Positions 1 through 9,605 of a stretch of DNA of 64,000 nt are shown here, in pieces (position 1 is the stretch's first letter; every line of letters begins with the position of its first letter). The position numbers and the translations under genes were made by a program. The DNA is from Dyadobacter sp. SG02 (GTDB lineage Bacteria > Bacteroidota > Bacteroidia > Cytophagales > Spirosomataceae). The stretch is taken from NCBI RefSeq assembly GCF_900109045.1, contig NZ_FNYL01000002.1, positions 186,001 to 250,000 of the forward strand, given 5' to 3'. The notes below the pieces were generated by a model. The model saw nothing but the letters and a program-made list of their open reading frames with translations. It was not told the DNA's origin and did not search any database.

Positions 1-2
1 GC

Positions 3-1778
3 GAAAACTTTTTACACTCCCTTCCGTACAACTACTCGAAAGCAAGAAGTCTGAATGTCAATACGGACGTCAACCTGGATTACGCGATCACGCCCAAGCT
101 GACATTCTCGACTTATAACCGCGTTCGCTTTTTCGATTTTAAAGACGCCAGTTATTACGATAAAAGAACCAAGCAGGGAGGTGCGAACGGGGGCGAATTA
201 TACAATTCCCGGTCTTATACCAGCCGTATTCTGACTTCGAACAGATTACGTTACGAGGAGAGTTTCGGGTTGCATAACCTGGCTGTTCTCGCAGTGGGCG
301 AAGCGGAACGCAATTATTACGACGACGCGGCTATTTCGGGCAAGGGGCTTCCTCCGGGAAGGGATGTGATGTCGGTGGCCACCGATATCATCAATAACCC
401 GACGGGCGGCAATGACCAATACAGTTTCAGCAAATACCTTGCGCAGGCCGACTATAATTTTGACAACCGTTATTTCGCGATCGCGTCTTTTGTTCATGAA
501 TATTCTTCCAAATTCGGAAGCAATAATCCAGCGGGTAACTTTTATCAGTTGGGCGGCTCGTGGATCGTCAGCAATGAAAACTTCATGAAGCAATGGAAAA
601 CCATCAGCTTTTTGAAACTCCGCGCCAGCTACGGAACGGTGGGTAATGCCGACGGGATCTCAAATTACGCGGCGCTAGGGCTATATAGCATCTCGCAGGA
701 CGCCAGCTATGCCGGACTTCCGGGAGCGGCCCCCTCGCAGAAGGGCAACCCCGATTTATCATGGGAGAAAATGAAAACTGGCAATATTGGCGCGGAAATT
801 GGTTTATTCAACAACCGGCTCGATCTGACCGTTGACGCATACGAGAAAAAATCAAGCGCTCTTTTGTACAAACAACCTTTGCAGGCTACGACCGGTTACA
901 GCTATCGCTGGGTAAATGCGGGGGCCGTCAGAAACCGCGGGATGGAGTTTAGTGTAACTTCGAAAAATATCGTCGGCGCTTTCAACTGGGAAACGAACCT
1001 GAATGTGTCGTTTAACCGCAACAAGGTTTTGGAGCTCAGCGATGGAGCAGCCGTTTTTAACTCCGGTGCACGCCAGCCGATCGCCGTCGGGCACAACATG
1101 GATGAATGGAACCTGCCTATCTGGGCAGGTGTGGACCCAACCAACGGAGATCCGTTGTGGGAGAAGATCGTGACCGATGCAGACGGCGCGAAATACAAGG
1201 TGTTAACCAACTCTTACAGCTCGGTGGCCACGGCGCAATCGCGGCAGTTTACGGGAACCTCGGCAGCTCCGAAATTCACGGGTGGGTTGAGTAACACCTT
1301 TTCTTACAAAGGCATATCCCTGAGCACGTTTTTTAATTTCGTCTACGGCAACGAGATTTACAACAACAGCCGGGCGTATTTCGATAATGACGGTTTATAC
1401 GAGAGCTACAATGCGATGGTTTTGGCCAAAGGGTGGAGCAGATGGGAAAAACCCGGCGATATCGCCACACATCCCAAACCGATCGTCGGCGGAAATCATG
1501 ACTCCAACCAGTCGTCGTCGAGGTACCTGGAAGATGGAAGCTATATTCGTTTGAGAAACATCAAACTGAGTTACGCCTTGCCGGCAGCCTGGCTTGGCAA
1601 AAGGGGAATCTCTAATCTGAATATATTCCTGAGCGGGGATAACCTCTGGACTGCAACCAAATTCTCAGGCCCTGACCCGGAAGTATCATTTACCCAAACC
1701 GATCTCAGCTCCGGGGTTTCCAGTTTCAAATATCCGATCAGCAAGAAATTTCTGTGCGGAGTAAATATTTCATTCTAA
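3..1778 (+). CDS. SusC/RagA-type TonB-dependent outer-membrane receptor, C-terminal part (5' truncated by window edge)
   Basis: The frame is open from the first complete codon and gives about 591 residues without a natural start, so the signal peptide, carboxypeptidase-like domain and plug lie outside the window. What is visible is a long beta-barrel with alternating aromatic strands (for example YFAIASFVHEYSSKFG, ISLSTFFNFVYGNEIYN) and the SusC-like end SYIRLRNIKLSYALP followed by FLSGDNLWTATKFSGPDPE. It ends on a phenylalanine (VNISF), as outer-membrane barrels usually do. The SusD gene follows after 12 bp, which fixes the family. SusC proteins import oligosaccharides or other large ligands across the outer membrane using TonB energy, with SusD as lid. 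The substrate cannot be told from the sequence. Confidence 0.93.
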   Translation, partial: ENFLHSLPYNYSKARSLNVNTDVNLDYAITPKLTFSTYNRVRFFDFKDASYYDKRTKQGGANGGELYNSRSYTSRILTSNRLRYEESFGLHNLAVLAVGEAERNYYDDAAISGKGLPPGRDVMSVATDIINNPTGGNDQYSFSKYLAQADYNFDNRYFAIASFVHEYSSKFGSNNPAGNFYQLGGSWIVSNENFMKQWKTISFLKLRASYGTVGNADGISNYAALGLYSISQDASYAGLPGAAPSQKGNPDLSWEKMKTGNIGAEIGLFNNRLDLTVDAYEKKSSALLYKQPLQATTGYSYRWVNAGAVRNRGMEFSVTSKNIVGAFNWETNLNVSFNRNKVLELSDGAAVFNSGARQPIAVGHNMDEWNLPIWAGVDPTNGDPLWEKIVTDADGAKYKVLTNSYSSVATAQSRQFTGTSAAPKFTGGLSNTFSYKGISLSTFFNFVYGNEIYNNSRAYFDNDGLYESYNAMVLAKGWSRWEKPGDIATHPKPIVGGNHDSNQSSSRYLEDGSYIRLRNIKLSYALPAAWLGKRGISNLNIFLSGDNLWTATKFSGPDPEVSFTQTDLSSGVSSFKYPISKKFLCGVNISF

Positions 1779-1790
1779 ATCAGATAGGCG

Positions 1791-3293
1791 ATGAAAGCGA
1801 ACGATTTTTATAAATATATCCTGTCCGGCCTGTTGATTTTAGGAGCGTCGGCCTGTGAGGAAACTTTTGCTCCTTCGACGGCGATCGAAGAAACCTCGGC
1901 GCTGACCAACGCGGGGGATGTCGAAACGGCAACCATCGGTACCTATGCGGTTCTGCGAAATCCGTCGTATGTTAGGAGCGTCCATTTTCTGACGGAGTTC
2001 CCCAGTGACGAGGTGGCTCAGGGACAGTCCTCTTCCGACGACCTTACGCGTGCTTACCGCTATACCCATATTAACACCTCCACACACTGTACCAACTTCT
2101 GGGGGCAGGCCTACAAGGTAATAGCCGCAGCGAACAAGATCATTGCCTACGTGGCAGACGATGCATCTGCGGATCTGAAACAGCTCAAAGGAGAGAATCT
2201 GTACCTGCGCGCGATGATGCATTACAATCTGGTGCGCGTTTTCGGGCGGCCGTATCCGCAGGGCAGCGGCGCGGGTCCGGGTGTACCTATATTGAGAGAC
2301 GGTCTTTCGGATGAAGAAACAACGGGCCTTTCCAGAAGCTCTGTGAAAGAGGTATACGACTTTGTGATCGCGGATCTGTTGAAAGCGGCTGACCTCATGT
2401 CGGTTGACAAAGGCAATTCTTTCGCTTCCAAAGAGGTGGCATACGCGCTCTTGTCACGGGTGTACCTGTATAAGGAAGATAATGAGAATGCGGTTAAATA
2501 TGCGGATTTAGTGATCAACTCGGGGCGGTATTCGCTACTCGATGGCGCTAATTATCAGGGATATTTCAAGATGGACCCTGAAACAAATCCTGAAACTATT
2601 ATGTGCATCCGTCACACCAAAGTTCAAAACCAGGACTTCTCGGCGATTGGCTCGATGTATTTCAGCGGTGATGTGGCCGGCAATCCCGCCGGACAGGGCG
2701 TTAGCGGTTGGGGCGAAATATATGCTTCCGAAAAGCTGGTTAACCAATACGCACTGCATCCCAAGGATCTGCGGAAAAGTTTTATCACGCCTTATGTTTT
2801 AAATGGCGTTCAGCAAAAGAACCTGAAACTGACACCGCAAACGCCCATGTATTATATCAACAAATACAATCTTCAGGAGAGTATTATCAATCTCAGCTCG
2901 CCTGTGTATTTGCGTCTTGCGGAAATGTATCTGAACCGTGCCGAGGCCAATGCCAAACTGGGTAAAACAACGGCGGCGCTTGCGGACGTGAACATCATCA
3001 GAACAAGGGCAGGGCTGAACGATGCGCTTTATACGTCACTCCCTGCGGGTAAAACGGCGCTCGATATTGTATTGGAGGAGCGTTGGATGGAATTGGCATT
3101 CGAAGGGCATCGTTCCTACGATCTTTTCCGTAACAATCGTCCAATGACCCGGAATTATCCCGGAACGCATTCGTTGAACAATACCCCGACTACGAATGTC
3201 AATCAGACGGTGCCGGCTACCGATGCCCGCGTGATATTTTTTATACCGCAGTCGGAAATAGACAAGAACAGCAAACTGACCCAAAATCCGTAA
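1791..3293 (+). CDS. SusD/RagB family nutrient-binding outer-membrane lipoprotein
   Basis: 500 residues. The signal peptide ends in a lipobox (LGASAC, Cys22), so it is predicted to be lipid-anchored at the cell surface. SusD hallmarks are the tetratricopeptide-like helices, the motif LRLAEMYLNRAEANAKLG near residue 385 and the C-terminal LEERWMELAFEGHRSYDLFR. It lies 12 bp after the SusC gene and is surely co-transcribed with it. SusD proteins close over the SusC barrel and bind the incoming glycan. ATG at 1791 gives a full-length protein with a normal signal peptide. No glycoside hydrolase is visible next to it, so the ligand is open. Confidence 0.95.
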   Translation: MKANDFYKYILSGLLILGASACEETFAPSTAIEETSALTNAGDVETATIGTYAVLRNPSYVRSVHFLTEFPSDEVAQGQSSSDDLTRAYRYTHINTSTHCTNFWGQAYKVIAAANKIIAYVADDASADLKQLKGENLYLRAMMHYNLVRVFGRPYPQGSGAGPGVPILRDGLSDEETTGLSRSSVKEVYDFVIADLLKAADLMSVDKGNSFASKEVAYALLSRVYLYKEDNENAVKYADLVINSGRYSLLDGANYQGYFKMDPETNPETIMCIRHTKVQNQDFSAIGSMYFSGDVAGNPAGQGVSGWGEIYASEKLVNQYALHPKDLRKSFITPYVLNGVQQKNLKLTPQTPMYYINKYNLQESIINLSSPVYLRLAEMYLNRAEANAKLGKTTAALADVNIIRTRAGLNDALYTSLPAGKTALDIVLEERWMELAFEGHRSYDLFRNNRPMTRNYPGTHSLNNTPTTNVNQTVPATDARVIFFIPQSEIDKNSKLTQNP

Positions 3294-3336
3294 CTGTCCA
3301 CGCCTCATTTTAAACGGGCGCCAATATCTGTATGCT

Positions 3337-4632
3337 ATGAATAAATTGTGTTTGATCACTGCCGCATTTTTTTGCGCACTGACGTGCTGTTATGGTTGCT
3401 CTGATGGTGCCAAGCCTACCCCAAAAGAGGAGGTACTGCCTGATCCAACACCCAAAGTGAGTATTCCTTTGGCTGGGAACGCCTATATCACCAAAAGTGC
3501 TGCCGGGCAATCTGAAAAGATCACCAACAAAGGGCTTGTCAACTGGACCACATCCGGCGTTGTGACAACCACCTGGTTCCGTGCCACGCAGCCGGGAGAA
3601 CTCAAGGTGTTTCTAAAAGCCGGCATTGCCGACGGCGGGAAAAGCAAGGTGAAATTGACTGTGAACGGAGCTTCTTTTGAGGTTAGTTTAACGGGAGCGG
3701 ACGCAAAAACCTACTATGCCGGAAAGGTGAATATAACGGCAGAAGGTTATGTGAAAGTGGATCTGGAGGGCGTTAGTAAGTCGGGCCCCTCGTTTGCCGA
3801 TGTGTCCGATATTCAAATCGGCGGGGTCGCAGCCAACGGCGCGATTTACGCCAACGACCCCGAGAACTTCTACTGGTCAAGACGCGGTCCGTCGACGCAT
3901 GTCAATTATACCATTCCTGCCGGTGATATCGAATATTTTTACAATGAATTGGTAGTACCCGAAAAGCAGGACCCGATCGGTTCCTTTTTCATGTGCAATG
4001 GATTCAGTCACGGATATTTCGGTATACAGGTAAAATCCGAATCGGAGCGCTGGGTTTTGTTTTCCGTTTGGGACCCCGACGGCGGAACAACCGTCCCCGT
4101 CAAATCGGGGGAAGGCGTGGTAACAAAACGTTTCGGTGGTGAAGGTGAAGGAGGGCAGAGCTATTTTGTCTACAACTGGAAAGCTGGTAATACCTATAAA
4201 TTCCTGACGAAGGGTAAGCCGGATGGCAATGGAAACACGCTTTATTCGGCATGGTTTCGCGGGCCAGAGCATGATAAGTGGCAATTTATGGCCACCTGGA
4301 AGCGGCCGCTGACGGCAACTTATCTGGCCAGAATGCATTCGTTCCTGGAAAATTTCATCCCTGAACAAGGATACCTGGAACGGAAAGGGACCTGGGGCAA
4401 TCAGTGGGTGAGAGACGTAAACGGAAAATGGACCGAGATAACGGGCTTCAAGATGGGTGTTGATGCCACGGGTAAAAACAAACAAAGGATGGATTTCGGA
4501 GGAGGTGTAGAAAACGGCCGGTTTTTCCTCAGGAACGGCGGTTTCTTTAATACCTATGTGGAGGCAGGAACTCCTTTCACACGTCCGGCAGGAGGACAAC
4601 TGCCACAAGTTGATATCGAAAGTTTACCTTAA
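3337..4632 (+). CDS. DUF5077/DUF3472-type secreted lipoprotein
   Basis: 431 residues with a Cys-rich lipoprotein signal (TCCYGC, Cys21). Residues about 45-170 look like the N-terminal beta domain often labelled DUF5077 (AGNAYITKSAAGQSEKI, later VKVDLEGV), and about 175-420 match the DUF3472 pattern: ARYANDP-like AIYANDPENFYWSRRGPS, then FFMCNGFSHGYFGIQV, WVLFSVWDPDGG and FNTYVEAGTPFTRPAGG. Such proteins are usually encoded beside SusCD pairs, and surface glycan binding or processing is suspected, but I know of no established activity. It is 43 bp after susD and 13 bp before the discoidin gene, consistent with one operon. Family assignment is from motif memory, not a search. Confidence 0.78.
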   Translation: MNKLCLITAAFFCALTCCYGCSDGAKPTPKEEVLPDPTPKVSIPLAGNAYITKSAAGQSEKITNKGLVNWTTSGVVTTTWFRATQPGELKVFLKAGIADGGKSKVKLTVNGASFEVSLTGADAKTYYAGKVNITAEGYVKVDLEGVSKSGPSFADVSDIQIGGVAANGAIYANDPENFYWSRRGPSTHVNYTIPAGDIEYFYNELVVPEKQDPIGSFFMCNGFSHGYFGIQVKSESERWVLFSVWDPDGGTTVPVKSGEGVVTKRFGGEGEGGQSYFVYNWKAGNTYKFLTKGKPDGNGNTLYSAWFRGPEHDKWQFMATWKRPLTATYLARMHSFLENFIPEQGYLERKGTWGNQWVRDVNGKWTEITGFKMGVDATGKNKQRMDFGGGVENGRFFLRNGGFFNTYVEAGTPFTRPAGGQLPQVDIESLP

Positions 4633-4645
4633 AAATGGAGAAAAA

Positions 4646-5176
4646 ATGAAAAAGAATATATTTCAACTCATGATGGCGTTGGTAGCAACCGCTTCTTTTA
4701 CAGGTTGCTCCGATGATAAGATAGATTATCCCCTGGCCGCCAAAGCCGACCGTTCGGGTTGGGCCATTTCAGCGGTGTCCAGCGAACAGGGAGATGGCTC
4801 GGAGAATACAGGTTTAGCTTCGGCAGTGCTGGATGGGGATTTGAACACCATTTGGCACACACAATATGATCCCGACCATCCGGGGTATCCACACTGGTTT
4901 GTCGTGGACATGAAGAGGGCCAACAAGATGATTTCAGTAGATCTGACGGCCCGTCAAAACAACAAGAACGGTTTCACCAGGTTCAAACTAGAAGGAAGCG
5001 CCAATGGCGAATCATGGACAAATCTCGGGGAATTTACATTCGTTCCGGCAACCATCACACCGCAGAGTTTTCCGGTTTCGTCGGCTACCGGATACCAATA
5101 CCTGAAATTTACCGCATTGGAAGGGCTCGCAGTGCATACGTTCCTTGCTGAAATGGAAGTATTCGTGAATGAGTAA
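4646..5176 (+). CDS. discoidin (F5/8 type C) domain surface lipoprotein
   Basis: 176 residues from ATG 4646, which is preceded by GGAG and starts a proper lipoprotein signal (MKKNIFQLMMALVATASF, then TGC). The in-frame extension upstream lies inside the previous gene and is not needed. The mature part is one F5/8 type C jelly roll: GLASAVLDGDLNTIWHTQY, HWFVVDMKRANKMISVDL, FKLEGSANGESWTNLGEFTF and YLKFTALEG. These domains bind carbohydrate. As the last gene of the SUS cluster it is probably a surface glycan-binding protein (SGBP-like) helping SusCD. A stem-loop lies 50 bp downstream. Confidence 0.85.
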   Translation: MKKNIFQLMMALVATASFTGCSDDKIDYPLAAKADRSGWAISAVSSEQGDGSENTGLASAVLDGDLNTIWHTQYDPDHPGYPHWFVVDMKRANKMISVDLTARQNNKNGFTRFKLEGSANGESWTNLGEFTFVPATITPQSFPVSSATGYQYLKFTALEGLAVHTFLAEMEVFVNE

Positions 5177-5228
5177 ATAGCGGTTGTTGCCGGGCGACGA
5201 ATCGACATTAGGTTCCTCGAAGGGCTAA

Positions 5229-5277
5229 GCCTATTCTTACCGAATTCCAGATATGCAGGGACGTCGGTAAGAATGGC
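5229..5277 (+). terminator. stem-loop after the SUS-type operon
   Basis: Arms GCC(T)ATTCTTACCGA (5229-5243) and TCGGTAAGAATGGC (5264-5277) are complementary apart from one bulged T, with a 20-nt loop, followed by TTT. It lies between the convergent discoidin gene and the minus-strand lipoprotein gene, so it may end both transcripts. The T-tract is short. Confidence 0.5.
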
Positions 5278-5317
5278 TTTGCATTATGAATCTAGTTGCC
5301 TTTCAGGGCTTTCAAGT

Positions 5318-6124
5318 CTAGAGTTGTTGGAACCAGTAGCTATACCCTCCGATTCTTGTAAAATTAACGAACAACTCTACTTTCTTAGGTCCATCAACGT
5401 TGTAAACCCAGTCTATATTTGCGGTGTTATAGGTGAGATACACATGGTTAGCGACCATACCTGCCGGTGCCGGAGAGATCTTGTCCAATTGCGGGATATT
5501 TTGCCAAGTGGAAAACAAGCCGCCGTTCTTAATTCTAACATAGAAGTCGGCCCTATCGTTAATGTAATTAGTAGGTGCATTCAAGGTGAAATGCATACGC
5601 TCGGGCCAGTCTTCCGACATGTGGCTGGTAGAATATGGGCCATCGTCAGTCGTTCTTGCTGACTTATGATTACTTGGCATCACTGTAACGTAGTAACCAG
5701 TTATTCCCTTTTGGAGATCCTTGGACAGAATCTCCGTTATAATGTCGGATTTGAAGGTAGTAGGGGTGGGGCCACCGGACGTTTCGGGCAACTTGCTCTC
5801 TTGATTGTTGGCTGTCGACTGCTTACCGTCAGCAGGTATAATTTCGTATTTTACGTCGGCCAGATAGTTGTTTAACACTTCGTTCGAAAGGGAGGCAAAG
5901 CGCATGGTTATGCTGTTGTTTCCTGATTTATCATGGATTACTACGTCCTTTTTGAAGTATGAGACACCAAGTTCTTTTTCTAAAAGCGAGATTTCACTTT
6001 GAAATGGCTCTTCCTTTTCGGACTTTTTATCAACCGACGGGGCTGATACGTCGGGGGTGCTGCATCCAATAAAGGAAGAAATGCAGAAGAACAGCGCTGA
6101 AGACAGCAAGGTAAACTTTTTCAT
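5318..6124 (-). CDS. lipoprotein of unknown function, paralogue of the gene at 10141-10965
   Basis: 268 residues with a lipobox (FIGC, Cys21). I do not recognise the family. It shares a clear pattern with the protein at 10141-10965: SEISLLEKE near residue 45, YFKK-VV--DK-G-N, FAS----VLNNYL--V-YE-IP, then a low-complexity linker, and in the C-terminal half EDW-E--HF, GGLF--W, DGPKK and a final aromatic-rich YSYWF. Two conserved halves joined by a variable Pro/Ser/Thr-rich linker suggest two domains. It is the last gene of a minus-strand run that contains a TonB receptor and a DUF4249 lipoprotein, so a surface or periplasmic role connected with that receptor is plausible (inference). Confidence 0.85.
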   Translation of the reverse strand: MKKFTLLSSALFFCISSFIGCSTPDVSAPSVDKKSEKEEPFQSEISLLEKELGVSYFKKDVVIHDKSGNNSITMRFASLSNEVLNNYLADVKYEIIPADGKQSTANNQESKLPETSGGPTPTTFKSDIITEILSKDLQKGITGYYVTVMPSNHKSARTTDDGPYSTSHMSEDWPERMHFTLNAPTNYINDRADFYVRIKNGGLFSTWQNIPQLDKISPAPAGMVANHVYLTYNTANIDWVYNVDGPKKVELFVNFTRIGGYSYWFQQL

Positions 6125-6360
6125 AATAATGAAGTTTGAAGATTAAAAAAATGGAAAGAAAACATGGGAAACGCTTGATTTTTGATTTTGATAGACAGTA
6201 TAAACCCACCCAAGCCATTTATAGCTCGGTACCGTTTCAGCAAAGTCCTTTTTTACTCGGGCTTAAGAAGGCCGGTGGGTCTTCAAGCCTTTGGATGCAT
6301 ACTTGATGGTTGTTTTGAACACCAGAGATGATTTAGAGGTGCTGATTTCTATTTGTTTCA

Positions 6361-7224
6361 TTATTTTATGTACACTATCTCTTTGCTAGAATTGTACGCC
6401 GCAAAATATCCGGTTCCGTTTATGATATTTGAGTAAATTGGAACGGACTCTTTGAAATTTGGTAGGTTGTCTGATGTATTATCAAGCCAGGTTTGATATT
6501 CACGGAACGACTTGTAGAATTTAAAGAATGTGTCATCAACATTTGCCACGGTTACTGCCAATACAACCCTTTCGCTTGTAGCATCGTAAGCCGAATTTAC
6601 AATTCCGGTTTCTGAATTACGGCCGGATGCTTGTTTGTCTGATGGAAAGTAAAAGCTGTTGTCGGGAATATCAATCGAGGTGATTAATGGGAAAATACCA
6701 ATTGATGAACGAATTTCGCCTTCTACTTCGGCCCAAACGTTATAGAACTTGTATGAGCTGGAATTCTCCCAGATGACCGAGAATAGATAATCTTTGCCCA
6801 CGCGGGCCCCTTGTACGGACACTGCATTCGGTTTGGGCGGAATAACCGCCGTCGCAGAGGCTGTCAACTGTTCTGGCGCTGTAACTTTTAATGACAGTAT
6901 CGTACCCGGCTCCGAATTGCGGAACACATTTTCTGCCTCATATCTTTTTGTAGAATCGTTATACAATAAATTAATTTCCTTACTTCCATTTGAAACTATT
7001 ACTACCGCGTCGCTAATACGTGCGGAATCTGATTTAATAACTGACCCTACTTTTTGTCCTTTATATACATAAACTGAAATCATTGAATCCTGGGGAGATA
7101 CAAAACTGCTGATCGCCAATAGCCTTTCTGGTGGAATATCTTCGACCTGAACGCCAGTGTTGCATCCGCAGATCATGAGAGCGCAGATCATGGTCCAACT
7201 AGCGATGTACCGTATTTGCATCAT
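6361..7224 (-). CDS. DUF4249 family lipoprotein, TonB-receptor partner
   Basis: 287 residues, lipobox ICGC (Cys21). The body matches DUF4249 in layout: LLAISSFVSPQDSMISVYVYKG, then ISDAVVIVSNGSKEINL, GTILSLKVTAPE-LTASATAVIPPKP and a long C-terminal barrel-like part ending in YF-AYN. Its ATG overlaps the stop of the receptor gene by one base (TAATG), a sign of translational coupling. DUF4249 genes regularly follow receptors of this type in Bacteroidota, but as far as I know their job is unknown. It is probably an outer-membrane lipoprotein working with the receptor encoded just upstream. Confidence 0.88.
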   Translation of the reverse strand: MMQIRYIASWTMICALMICGCNTGVQVEDIPPERLLAISSFVSPQDSMISVYVYKGQKVGSVIKSDSARISDAVVIVSNGSKEINLLYNDSTKRYEAENVFRNSEPGTILSLKVTAPEQLTASATAVIPPKPNAVSVQGARVGKDYLFSVIWENSSSYKFYNVWAEVEGEIRSSIGIFPLITSIDIPDNSFYFPSDKQASGRNSETGIVNSAYDATSERVVLAVTVANVDDTFFKFYKSFREYQTWLDNTSDNLPNFKESVPIYSNIINGTGYFAAYNSSKEIVYIK

Positions 7225-9605
7225 TAAAATTTGAAATTATAGGTAATTGATGGAATAACCGGAAACAGAGATTTTTTTACAAGTTCAGTCCTTTGCCCCT
7301 TCTCTACGAAATCATTACGAGTTTTTAAGTAATAGTAAAACGGATTCTTTCGCGAATAAGCATTGTATAACCCGAATTCCCACGACCGCTCCCCCCGTCG
7401 TTTTTTCTTTAAAAGTTGTACACTTAGGTCCAGCCTGTGGTATGGTTCAGCCCTGAAGCTGTTACGACTACCCTGATAGTCAATCGTATTGATAACCCCT
7501 CCGGTTGGGTTCGCGGAAAAGTCGTAGTTGATAAATGAATAGCTTTGTGGAGCCGAGATTGAGTTTCCGGTGGCATAGAGCCAATTAGCGGACAGCCTCA
7601 CCTTTTCACTTATCTTGTAACTGCCGACGATCGAAATGTCGTGTCTGCGATCATATCGTGGAAAAAAACGCTTACCATTATTGAGATCATCAAACTGATG
7701 AATCGTCCAGGACAGCGTGTAACCTATCCATCCGGTAAGCTTGCCTGTGTTCTTCTGTAATAGAAATTCAGTGCCGTATGCCCAACCTTTTCCGTTCGTG
7801 ACATTGTCTTTCCATTTAAGTTCTTGTACCCCGTCCGAAATAGCAAGAAATGAGGCGCCTTCGCGGTATGCTATGATGTTTCGTAACCACTTTCTAAATG
7901 TTTCTACTGTGAACACCAATCCATTCCTCGGAAATATGCGGCTGATTCCAGCCGCAATTTGATCAGATTGTTGAGGCGGAGTTTGGCTGGTGGTCGGCAC
8001 CCATAAGTCGGTAGACAACCCAATACCGGTGTTCGACAGAAGGTGAATGAATTGATTACTGCGAGAGTAGGAGGCGGATAGACTCCATTTCTTCGCCAGC
8101 AAGTAATTTAGAGCCAATCTCGGTTCAACGAAAAAATATTCATCGCCATCGGATTTTAAGCCAGTAACTCTTAGGCCGCCAATGACGTTAAATTGATTTG
8201 ATATTTTAAAAGCATCTTCCGCGTATAACGAGTACTCGACACTTACGTACTTTTCTGTGTTTTCTTCGGCACTTTTCTGGGTGACATCTTCGAATGCATA
8301 TATTCTTGGCTTGAACCTGTGGCGTGTAAACTGAAATCCGGCCTTTATTGTATGAAAATTATTTGGGTAGTAATCGAAATCGGTTTTAAACCCCCAATCT
8401 TGCAGCGATGACTGGAATGAGGTGCTTGTACCTGTGATTATGCTATCGCGTTTCCGATGAAAATCCTCTGTTAAATCAAAATTGAAGTTGGTAAAAAGTA
8501 ATGTGGTATTAGTAAATAGCTTTGGATTTAATTGATGATTCCATCGCAAAGTACCAGTAGCATTTCCCCAGATTAGCTTTGATTTTGTTTGAACAATCGA
8601 TGTGGAGTTGATTGACTGTTCATTATTGACTAACTTGTCGCTACCGAAATAGCCGCTTAGATATAGGTTATCCTTCGGACTTAGCTCTACATTGCCTTTC
8701 GCGTTGATATCGTAGAAGTTATATAGCGTAGCGGAGTTTTTTTGCATAAATGGTTTCGATATCAAATCAAAATAGCTTCTCCTGGCTGAAATTAAATATG
8801 AAGATTTTTCTTTGCGTATTGGTCCTTCAACCGTAAGCCGGGATGAAAGCAATCCGATCCCACCTTCACCGTGAAATTTCTCCTTATTCCCTTCCTTCAT
8901 TTTTAAATCTATTACGGATGATAGGCGACCGCCGTATCTGGCAGGAAATCCCCCCTTCCAAAATGAGACATTGCCTATTGCATCGCCATTAAATGTTGAG
9001 AAGAGGCCGAATAGATGGTTCGCATTATATACTGTGGCTTCGTCCAACAAGATAAGGTTTTGATCAGGTCCACCACCGCGGACGTATAATGCGGTAAAGC
9101 CTTCAGTCGCTTTCTGGACTCCCGGTAGGAGTTGTAATGCTTTAATTACGTCCTTTTCTCCTAGTAGTGTTGGAATTTGTTTAATTCGCTGAATTGGCAT
9201 CCTTGTCACGCCTGGTTCCGTCGGTTTTTCGTCTTTGATTATTATTTCGTCTAGATGGGTTACGTTGGTTGGCAGATCAACCGATAGAAATTTTTCGGTC
9301 CTTGGATCAACCCGCCTTTCAATTTTTTCGTAACCAACAGAAGAAAATATTATCGTGTAGTTCTTGTCCGAAGGCAAACTAAGCGAGTAGAACCCGTATG
9401 TGTTGCTAACAGTATGTTGAGAGTAGCCTTCTACGCTAACAACAACCCCCGGCAATTTTTCAAGACTTCCCTTTTCGCGTACATAGCCACTGATAGTAGT
9501 TACCTGCGCATAAATTGATGTCGTTAAAAAACACAATAGGCTACATAATCTGATCATCGTAAATGTGTGAAGTGCATACATTTTTCGATAGGAAAGCTTC
9601 GTCAT
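7224..9605 (-). CDS. TonB-dependent receptor with carboxypeptidase-like N-terminal domain
   Basis: 793 residues. Signal peptide up to about residue 33 (TSIYAQ); residues about 36-115 a carboxypeptidase-regulatory-like beta domain (ISGYVREKGSLEKLPGVVVS, NTYGFYSLSLP); plug about 125-235 with IPTLLGEKDVIKALQLLPGV, YVRGGGPDQNLILLDEA and FPARYGGRLSSVIDL; then a 22-strand-type barrel ending in ITYNFKF. Shorter than SusC (about 1000) and without a SusD partner; the partner is DUF4249. ATG 9605 overlaps the upstream stop as ATGA, so translation is coupled at both ends of this gene. The ligand is unknown; such receptors import siderophores, cofactors, metals or peptides. Confidence 0.93.
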   Translation of the reverse strand: MTKLSYRKMYALHTFTMIRLCSLLCFLTTSIYAQVTTISGYVREKGSLEKLPGVVVSVEGYSQHTVSNTYGFYSLSLPSDKNYTIIFSSVGYEKIERRVDPRTEKFLSVDLPTNVTHLDEIIIKDEKPTEPGVTRMPIQRIKQIPTLLGEKDVIKALQLLPGVQKATEGFTALYVRGGGPDQNLILLDEATVYNANHLFGLFSTFNGDAIGNVSFWKGGFPARYGGRLSSVIDLKMKEGNKEKFHGEGGIGLLSSRLTVEGPIRKEKSSYLISARRSYFDLISKPFMQKNSATLYNFYDINAKGNVELSPKDNLYLSGYFGSDKLVNNEQSINSTSIVQTKSKLIWGNATGTLRWNHQLNPKLFTNTTLLFTNFNFDLTEDFHRKRDSIITGTSTSFQSSLQDWGFKTDFDYYPNNFHTIKAGFQFTRHRFKPRIYAFEDVTQKSAEENTEKYVSVEYSLYAEDAFKISNQFNVIGGLRVTGLKSDGDEYFFVEPRLALNYLLAKKWSLSASYSRSNQFIHLLSNTGIGLSTDLWVPTTSQTPPQQSDQIAAGISRIFPRNGLVFTVETFRKWLRNIIAYREGASFLAISDGVQELKWKDNVTNGKGWAYGTEFLLQKNTGKLTGWIGYTLSWTIHQFDDLNNGKRFFPRYDRRHDISIVGSYKISEKVRLSANWLYATGNSISAPQSYSFINYDFSANPTGGVINTIDYQGSRNSFRAEPYHRLDLSVQLLKKKRRGERSWEFGLYNAYSRKNPFYYYLKTRNDFVEKGQRTELVKKSLFPVIPSITYNFKF

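Noticed and set aside
3877..4608. 243-codon minus-strand frame opposite the DUF3472 gene
   Set aside because: Shadow frame; the plus strand has a lipoprotein signal, domain match and operon context.
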